Shown piece after piece: positions 59,072 to 64,000 of a DNA stretch of 64,000 nt. The notes under the pieces are model-generated. The model did no database searches, was not told the DNA's origin, and worked only from the letters and a program-made list of their open reading frames with translations. Position numbers and translations under genes: made by a program. Within the stretch, counting starts at the first letter, position 1. Every line of letters starts with the position of its first letter. Location: assembly GCA_018806985.1 (NCBI GenBank), contig JADANN010000375.1, positions 3,100,001 through 3,164,000 on the forward strand, in the 5' to 3' direction. Source of the stretch: Angiostrongylus vasorum (taxonomy: Eukaryota > Nematoda > Chromadorea > Rhabditida > Metastrongylidae).

Positions 59072-59425
59072 GGGAAGGATTGCTCGCCGCGGTCTAAATT
59101 TCACAAGGAACCATTTCTATTTGATGGCCATCACTTTCTAGTCGTAGAGGAGAATGGTCCAATCATGGCAGAGAATCATAGCTTAAGAGAACTACCGAAC
59201 GACTACATTAAGAAAGTTCACGAATGGCAGTTCGAAAGCATAGAGGGGAGCAGGAAAATTGCTTGGAAGAGGCATGACTGAATCGTGAGGAAAGCAAGAG
59301 CTAATGTGGAAATCGAAAATGGGAAACTCTTAAAGACGGCAAAACTTAGAGAACTGCTTCAGAGTGCTTTGATCGGCATCGAAAATCGTGCAAAAGTAAA
59401 GTTCGCTAGAGGAAAAACCTTCTAG
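59072..59425 (+). pseudogene. Protein-like last exon with one in-frame TGA, unrecognised
   Basis: From a possible acceptor ACTGCTAG at 59070 one frame reads GKDCSPRSKFHKEPFLFDGH, HFLVVEENGPIMAENHSLRE, LPNDYIKKVHEWQFESIEGS and RKIAWKRHD. It meets TGA at 59279-59281 and then continues in the same frame with IVRKARANVEIENGKLLKTA, KLRELLQSALIGIENRAKVK, FARGKTF, TAG. The charge-rich composition on both sides of the TGA looks coding. I do not recognise the family. It could be a broken gene, or the TGA could be a sequence error. Confidence 0.4.
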
Positions 59426-59453
59426 TGGTATGCAGGTGCTATAGAACTGTTTC

Positions 59454-59459
59454 AATAAA
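59454..59459 (+). terminator. Candidate polyA signal AATAAA
   Basis: AATAAA lies 29 bases after the TAG that ends the protein-like frame at 59072-59425, where a nematode polyA signal would be expected. Confidence 0.4.
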
Positions 59460-60477
59460 TAATGTTAACCACTAAGGCTATATGATAAATCTCCTCATAT
59501 CCCAATATTACTAGAACCATCGATTGTTCGTTCATCAATGTCATGAATTTCTCAACTAAATTAAATTAAGGAAGTAGTTATTGTCACCGTGATGTTCTAT
59601 ATTTCAAGAAGTTCTGAGGTGAAACGCTGGATTATCGCTGTTGCTAATGAAAACCCAGGTAGATGACGCGTGCTACACTTTTTTCACCCTAATCCAAGTT
59701 AAGGATTAACCAATGCTTCGTTCTTCAATTTACAGTTGAGTTTAATGAACCGTTATTGGGAATTCTGTGGTGCTTTAGCGCAGTCGTGAGTACAACAGGA
59801 ATGTGATACAAAAATGCTAGTAATGACTAGTTGAAAAACAACTAAAGATTAAACGTTTTATTATCGACTGATAGTGTGATAAAGAACTTTAAAAAAGCAA
59901 ACGAGTAGACGGTGAGGTTAATTTCTCATCGCAGCTCCACAGGGAGTGGAATCCTCATGAAAGGTGAGATTTGTCAATGGCACTGACAGGTCACTAACTC
60001 TGTTGAATGTTAGCATTGTTGTTACTCCATTACCAGTACCTTAACTACCAGCTAGCCCGACCACGGCTCTCCACGAAGTAGTGTCATAGCCTCGTCGTCA
60101 CAAAAAAGAAAAAAAAACCCTTTGGTGGCACAGTCGATGAAATTGTTACGATGTTATTTCGATCTAGATGGTAAATTCTTACCTACTTTGATAGCTATAT
60201 AGCCGATACTGGTATATAACACCTCTCGCCATCATTTCACTGTCTTTAACTATTTCCCCATCTTAGACCCGTCATGAATTGGTGTTGTCTGAGTGGTGTA
60301 AGTTAAAGCTTGGTAATCTATGCACTTCATTGCCGATTCACATAATGCGTCTAAGTCGAATTGGTTTACCTTGGAATGTCGAGGCAGTTCTTCCAAAACA
60401 CTCGCAGCTCAACACCATAGACTGTTACTGATACTTGTGGGTGAGTGGGTGACAAAATGATAGACTACCTCGACAAT
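59460..60477. other. Intergenic, nothing recognised
   Basis: No gene or repeat copy was identified. Confidence 0.4.
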
Positions 60478-60755
60478 GCTATGGCGCAGTGGTCGGAGGC
60501 TCCCTTGCAACACACACGTGGCCTCGATCCCCGCGCCCATGGCCCACTAAGCCTCTTATCCCTCCGGGGTCGGCAAATTGGTACCAGACTTGTCTAGAAG
60601 GATAGCAGCATTGGTTCGATACATCGGTAGGTCGCCGAGAGTCATAGTAAAGACCAGATATGCATTCAATCACCTTCAAACGATGCTTAATGAAGTCGTA
60701 TGCGTGGCACATCCATCAAGGATTGATCAACGACGAGAACTTCATCCTTATTCTA
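60478..60755 (+). repeat. SINE family A copy
   Basis: ATGGCGCAGTGGTCGGAGGC head, GCCTCGATCCCCG, full body, ending GACGAGAACTTCATCC. No clear target duplication. Confidence 0.9.
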
Positions 60756-60784
60756 TAGTTGACCCACCAACTGACGATGTAAAA

Positions 60785-61171
60785 TACTTACTTGGACACT
60801 TGGGTGACTCGTCCTCACTGATTGTGCAGGTTTCAGCATAACCTCCACTTTTTCGAAGATGTGCTGGTTTAGCCATTGTGGTTCTTTGGAAACCCTAGAT
60901 CAGCCTAGCCATAGTCTGCCTCAGGTCTTCACCACTACATGCAGTCTCAGCCCTTGTCGATCAGAGGGAGATTTGCCACTATGCGACTAGCTTGATACCA
61001 CAACGATGGTGGATCCTGGTAATGGTTTACTCTTTGCTAGGCTTCCCTGATGAAAAAGGCGGACTCCTTCTTAGCTTGGGAGACCGCACCAGTGGGATGA
61101 ATCCTCCGCTATACATCGCAACCCGATACCTGTGAACACCTCACAGCCACGATGAGGCTGCAAACCGCTTG
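60785..61171 (-). repeat. Family D copy
   Basis: On +: GACTCGTCCTCACTGATTGT, GCAGGTTTCAGCATAACCTC, GATCAGCCTAGCCATAGTCT, then TCACAGCCACGATGAGGCTG. It is close to full length. Confidence 0.85.
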
Positions 61172-61535
61172 GATGTAAAATAAAGAGTCCGATCACTTAA
61201 GGGAGAGTAGTTACCTTAAAAGTGATTCTTTGCATTTGTATTGGTGGTTTGAAAAGTGGAAGCATGCACTCAATGTCCTACTCGGTAGTACTTGGCTTTA
61301 TGCGTGCTCATACACTAACCCTTTTTCATCATAAATTTCGTGATGAAACATGCAAAAAGAAGTTCTTCTGAAAGATGGATCTAGAACGCCATTTGTGCCT
61401 AGGCCCACATTTACATCTCCTTATACTACTTTATGACTTAATTCGCACTGTTGGAATAGAGCGAATATTCGATAACTGATTCATAGGTCATAAATTGTAA
61501 CGGAACATTATTTTCACCACCCCCTTCATTTCCAG

Positions 61536-63188
61536 CACTCATTGGTCTACTAACTCTTACTGCATTCTCAAACGCGTTAAAATGTCAAACTGATATTGAG
61601 AACGGAGGATACCGAACACGTTTGTCATCAAAGGTAAGTATACCGTTTGTTTTCTTAGTTATTCCGTCCCTTTGGGTCCAATGTAAGAAAGCGTCGTTTT
61701 CACTTGGTGATGAAATAGAATGGCTACTGATAAAAAAGGATAAAAGGGATAAAGCTATCGGCGTTGATCAATTCCTGAGGGATGTGCTATGCATTCATCT
61801 TCATTAAGTATCGTTTGGAGGTGACTGGATGCATATCTGGCCTTTACAATGACTCGCGGTGACCTACCGATGTATCGAGCCAGTGCTACTATCCTCCCAG
61901 ACAGGTATGGTATCAATTTGCCGATCACGGAGGGATGGAAGGCTTGGTGGGCCATGGCCGCGGAGATCGATTCCACGTGTGCGTTGCAGGGCACCTCCGA
62001 CCACCGCGCCACACGCTCCCGTGGCTACTGATAGCCGCACTTATTCACTTTACATGTTGATGTGATCTTCGCTCGGTTATGAGTGTATTCCATGTCAAGA
62101 ATATCCATAGAATGCCGTAAGACATACAGGAGCTAATTAGAAGATAAATTGGAAAAAAAACAGGGTCGTAGACGAGAAACCGCATAGGTTGCCCGCATTG
62201 TAAAGTGTAGAAGTTCATTGAATAATCAGTAAAATGAAAAAATACTCCATTCTGCGCACACGACCGAACCTCACGGCATCCAGTGTTTTTATGAAAAGCC
62301 TAAATCTAGTTTTACGTCGTTGAGTAAAAAACGGTTAACGTTGTTTAAAAACGCAGTAGGACTAAGATACCTTTTAGCCAAACGCCATGTGTCTGTACAG
62401 AGCATATCCATGCGAATTCGACAAGCCTAGTGAGTACCGTATGAGGGAATACGTCCATCCGAAGGTATGTTGAAAAGAAAGACACTACTCAAACGTTTCA
62501 AATTGGGGGAAAAAACTAAGGCCCAATGGATAGATGCTAGTGGCCTGGTGACCGTTCTTCTTGTTTAGCACACCACCAGATAATTTTTTTGCTAAGCACT
62601 GTTGGAGATTTGTTCTTTTATCTAAAGAACTGTCCACCAAAAGGCTTTCGTGAGAAAAATACAGTGCGAAATGCTGAGCCTTGTCTACTTTTTGATGTAC
62701 TCTGTAAAGCTATGAGGTAGCTACCAAAACTAACTGCAAACACAAACAGTTAAGGCACCCCGTCCTCACAGTGGAGCAATGCGTGTGTTCAGATTAAACA
62801 TATTACTGCATAATTGAAATTTGGAAACCGTAGAATTGCAGTATAAAGGAAGGTGCACAACTGGAGTTCCTGTGGAGTGTTACTGTGACTTTGACAACTG
62901 CAATGTTGACTACAATTTTTTTGACGGTGAGGTTTATTCATATTTGGTAACGCCAAAGAAACCGCAGAATAAGCAGGAAAAACCTCTGGAAGTCATATTA
63001 AATACAGTAGTGAAAAAAGTAGCGCAGAATCACAGAACGCTCTTGTATCGCTCGACGCCGCACTTGTACAAATGCATGTTCCGTTCTCGCTAGCTCAGCA
63101 GATGATTCGGTCTTTTACTAAACGCGGTTCGTTTAGGAAATTTGGCTCAAAAGTGAAGCAACTGACAAAGCTGTGCTGCAGTGTATGA
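61536..63188 (+). CDS. Secreted cysteine-rich protein, partial model (4 exons seen)
   Basis: Exons: 61536-61633, 62378-62464, 62842-62926, 63028-63188. The first gives a hydrophobic run LIGLLTLTAFSNA followed by LKCQTDIENGG, like the end of a signal peptide. The second has MCLYRAYPCEFDKPSEYRMR, the third YKGRCTTGVPVECYCDFDNC then NVDYNFFD, the fourth SQNALVSLDAALVQMHVPFS and on to TGA. Phases agree throughout. The ECYCDFDNCN ending of the cysteine core recalls the CxxDxCN end of Ly6-like and nematode ET-type small secreted domains, but I cannot assign the family. The start exon was not found. The 3' end is uncertain: exon-like pieces 63136-63208, 63295-63335 and 63549-63582 form a second consistent chain that may belong to this gene. 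A SINE sits in the first intron. Confidence 0.6.
61721..62033 (-). repeat. SINE family A copy with 12-bp target duplication
   Basis: Element 61733-62021. TGGCTACTGATA is repeated at 61721-61732 and 62022-62033. Tail AAAAGGATAAAAGGGATAAAG at left. It lies in the first visible intron of the secreted protein gene. Confidence 0.95.
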
Positions 63189-63582
63189 CGGACCATCTTC
63201 ATGATCGTGAGTGATTTTTTCGATATATTCAACTTTTAGACTTTTGAGACGAAGTTAAATAATTTTTTGAAATAATCACCCGTGCCCACTTTAGTGAAAC
63301 GCATCCCGAAGAGACGAAGAGCGCAGGACGATGAGGTAGGTTGTCACTCTTATTCGGCATCACGCAACACCTACAGCATTGAAATCCACAATACAATCAC
63401 AGTGGCTTTGCTGAAATTGTTTTTTTTTCAACTGGATTCTTGTTGAGCATATATAATCCATCATCTTATGAAAGAGTTCTAGATGACGTTCAGCAGCCAG
63501 AATCATACAGTAATGATCCATTTGTCAATAGTTGGTTGATTGTTTTAGGATGTACGAACGCTTGCAGTGGAAGAACAAGCGG
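63136..63582 (+). CDS. Exon chain, basic C-terminal piece, gene continues beyond
   Basis: 63136-63208 encodes EIWLKSEATDKAVLQCMTDH then LHD (acceptor TTCGTTTAG, donor C|GTGAGT); 63295-63335 encodes LKRIPKRRRAQDDE (acceptor CCACTTTAG, donor GTAGGT); 63549-63582 encodes DVRTLAVEEQA (acceptor GTTTTAG, donor G|GTAAGT). Splice sites and phases agree among the three. The first overlaps the last exon of the model above in another frame, so the two readings are alternatives or alternatively spliced ends. Confidence 0.45.
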
Positions 63583-63860
63583 GTAAGTTTCGAAGGTTCA
63601 ATAACACGGACGAAATAGGAGTGTAATAAAACTTGAAGAACGATTTTGAGTAACTGCCACGAAAACGGTTTCGTCAATTGCTATTTCTATTCAAAGGATT
63701 CTTCTGAACCGAACACTTATAGGGAATAGAAGGACAGCTACGGTGCAGATAAGCAGCTCCCTTCTAGTGACATGAAAAAAACCGAAGTGACCATTTAATA
63801 CGCTATGTGTAGGAGGGAGTTTTTCCGGAGTCACGAAAACGCCTCATTACTTTTGTCCTC

Positions 63861-64000
63861 GGATACTTGAAAGGCCCACTCTCACTGGTTGTGCGGGCCC
63901 CAGCATAACCTTCGTTTTTTCGGAGTTTTGCCCGCTAAGCTACTGTGGTTCCCTGGAGTTTGTAGGTCAGTCAGGCCAACGATTGCTCCAGGTCGTCACC
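63861..64000 (-). repeat. Family D copy cut by the window end
   Basis: GGATACTTGAAAGGCCCACT, GTTGTGCGGGCCCCAGCATA and GGTCAGTCAGGCCAACGATT are the reversed 3' end of family D. Confidence 0.8.

Noticed and set aside
1..64000. Operon, CRISPR array or prokaryotic features
   Set aside because: Spliced genes, SINEs and LINEs show a eukaryotic genome; no regular spacer arrays or ribosome-binding-site-led gene strings were seen.

Overview
The window looks like a piece of a nematode nuclear genome, most likely a strongylid (clade V) parasite of the hookworm/Haemonchus type. The reasons are AT-rich sequence, introns that mostly start GT and end in TTTCAG-like acceptors, a very dense load of short interspersed repeats, and one long gene that matches the H11 class of gut microvillar aminopeptidases exon by exon. 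Species cannot be fixed from the sequence alone.

The main gene runs on the + strand from 12572 to 41694. I could assemble 25 coding exons by eye. They give about 970 residues, close to the length of H11, once single-base discrepancies are set aside. The protein is a type II membrane zinc aminopeptidase of family M1: short cytosolic tail, one membrane segment, GAMEN exopeptidase motif, HELAH zinc motif with the third ligand 19 residues on, catalytic tyrosine, and a complete C-terminal half. The first exon sits directly behind a TTTTCAG acceptor at its ATG, which suggests spliced-leader trans-splicing. Six exons carry seven one-base excesses, all in runs of G, A or T. In addition one intron ends in CG instead of AG. 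This is either uncorrected assembly error or early decay of the gene.

A second gene at the right end (61536 to at least 63188, + strand, start not found, probably running on) encodes a small secreted-looking cysteine-rich protein ending its core in a CxxDxCN-like pattern. A protein-like frame with one in-frame TGA and a polyA signal lies at 59072-59425.

Most of the rest is mobile DNA. I see four families of short elements. Family A (about 280 bp, tRNA-like head, TTTATCC-type tail) has about 20 copies, five with clear target-site duplications. Family B has a well-kept tRNA-like box pair. Family C has a weaker tRNA-like head. Family D is about 340-390 bp, one copy with a 13-bp duplication. There is also an RTE-like LINE (27054-29802) with its own target duplication and an internal deletion in the reverse transcriptase, a second fragment of it on the other strand (15150-16262), a 150-bp near-perfect foldback with a hammerhead-like centre (32943-33092), and a related motif at 30911-30950.

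Layout: 1-12571 intergenic with scattered A and C copies; 12572-41694 the aminopeptidase, its introns filled with A, B and D copies, LINEs and foldbacks; 41695-61535 intergenic repeats with little coding signal; 61536-64000 the secreted protein gene and a D copy cut by the window end.
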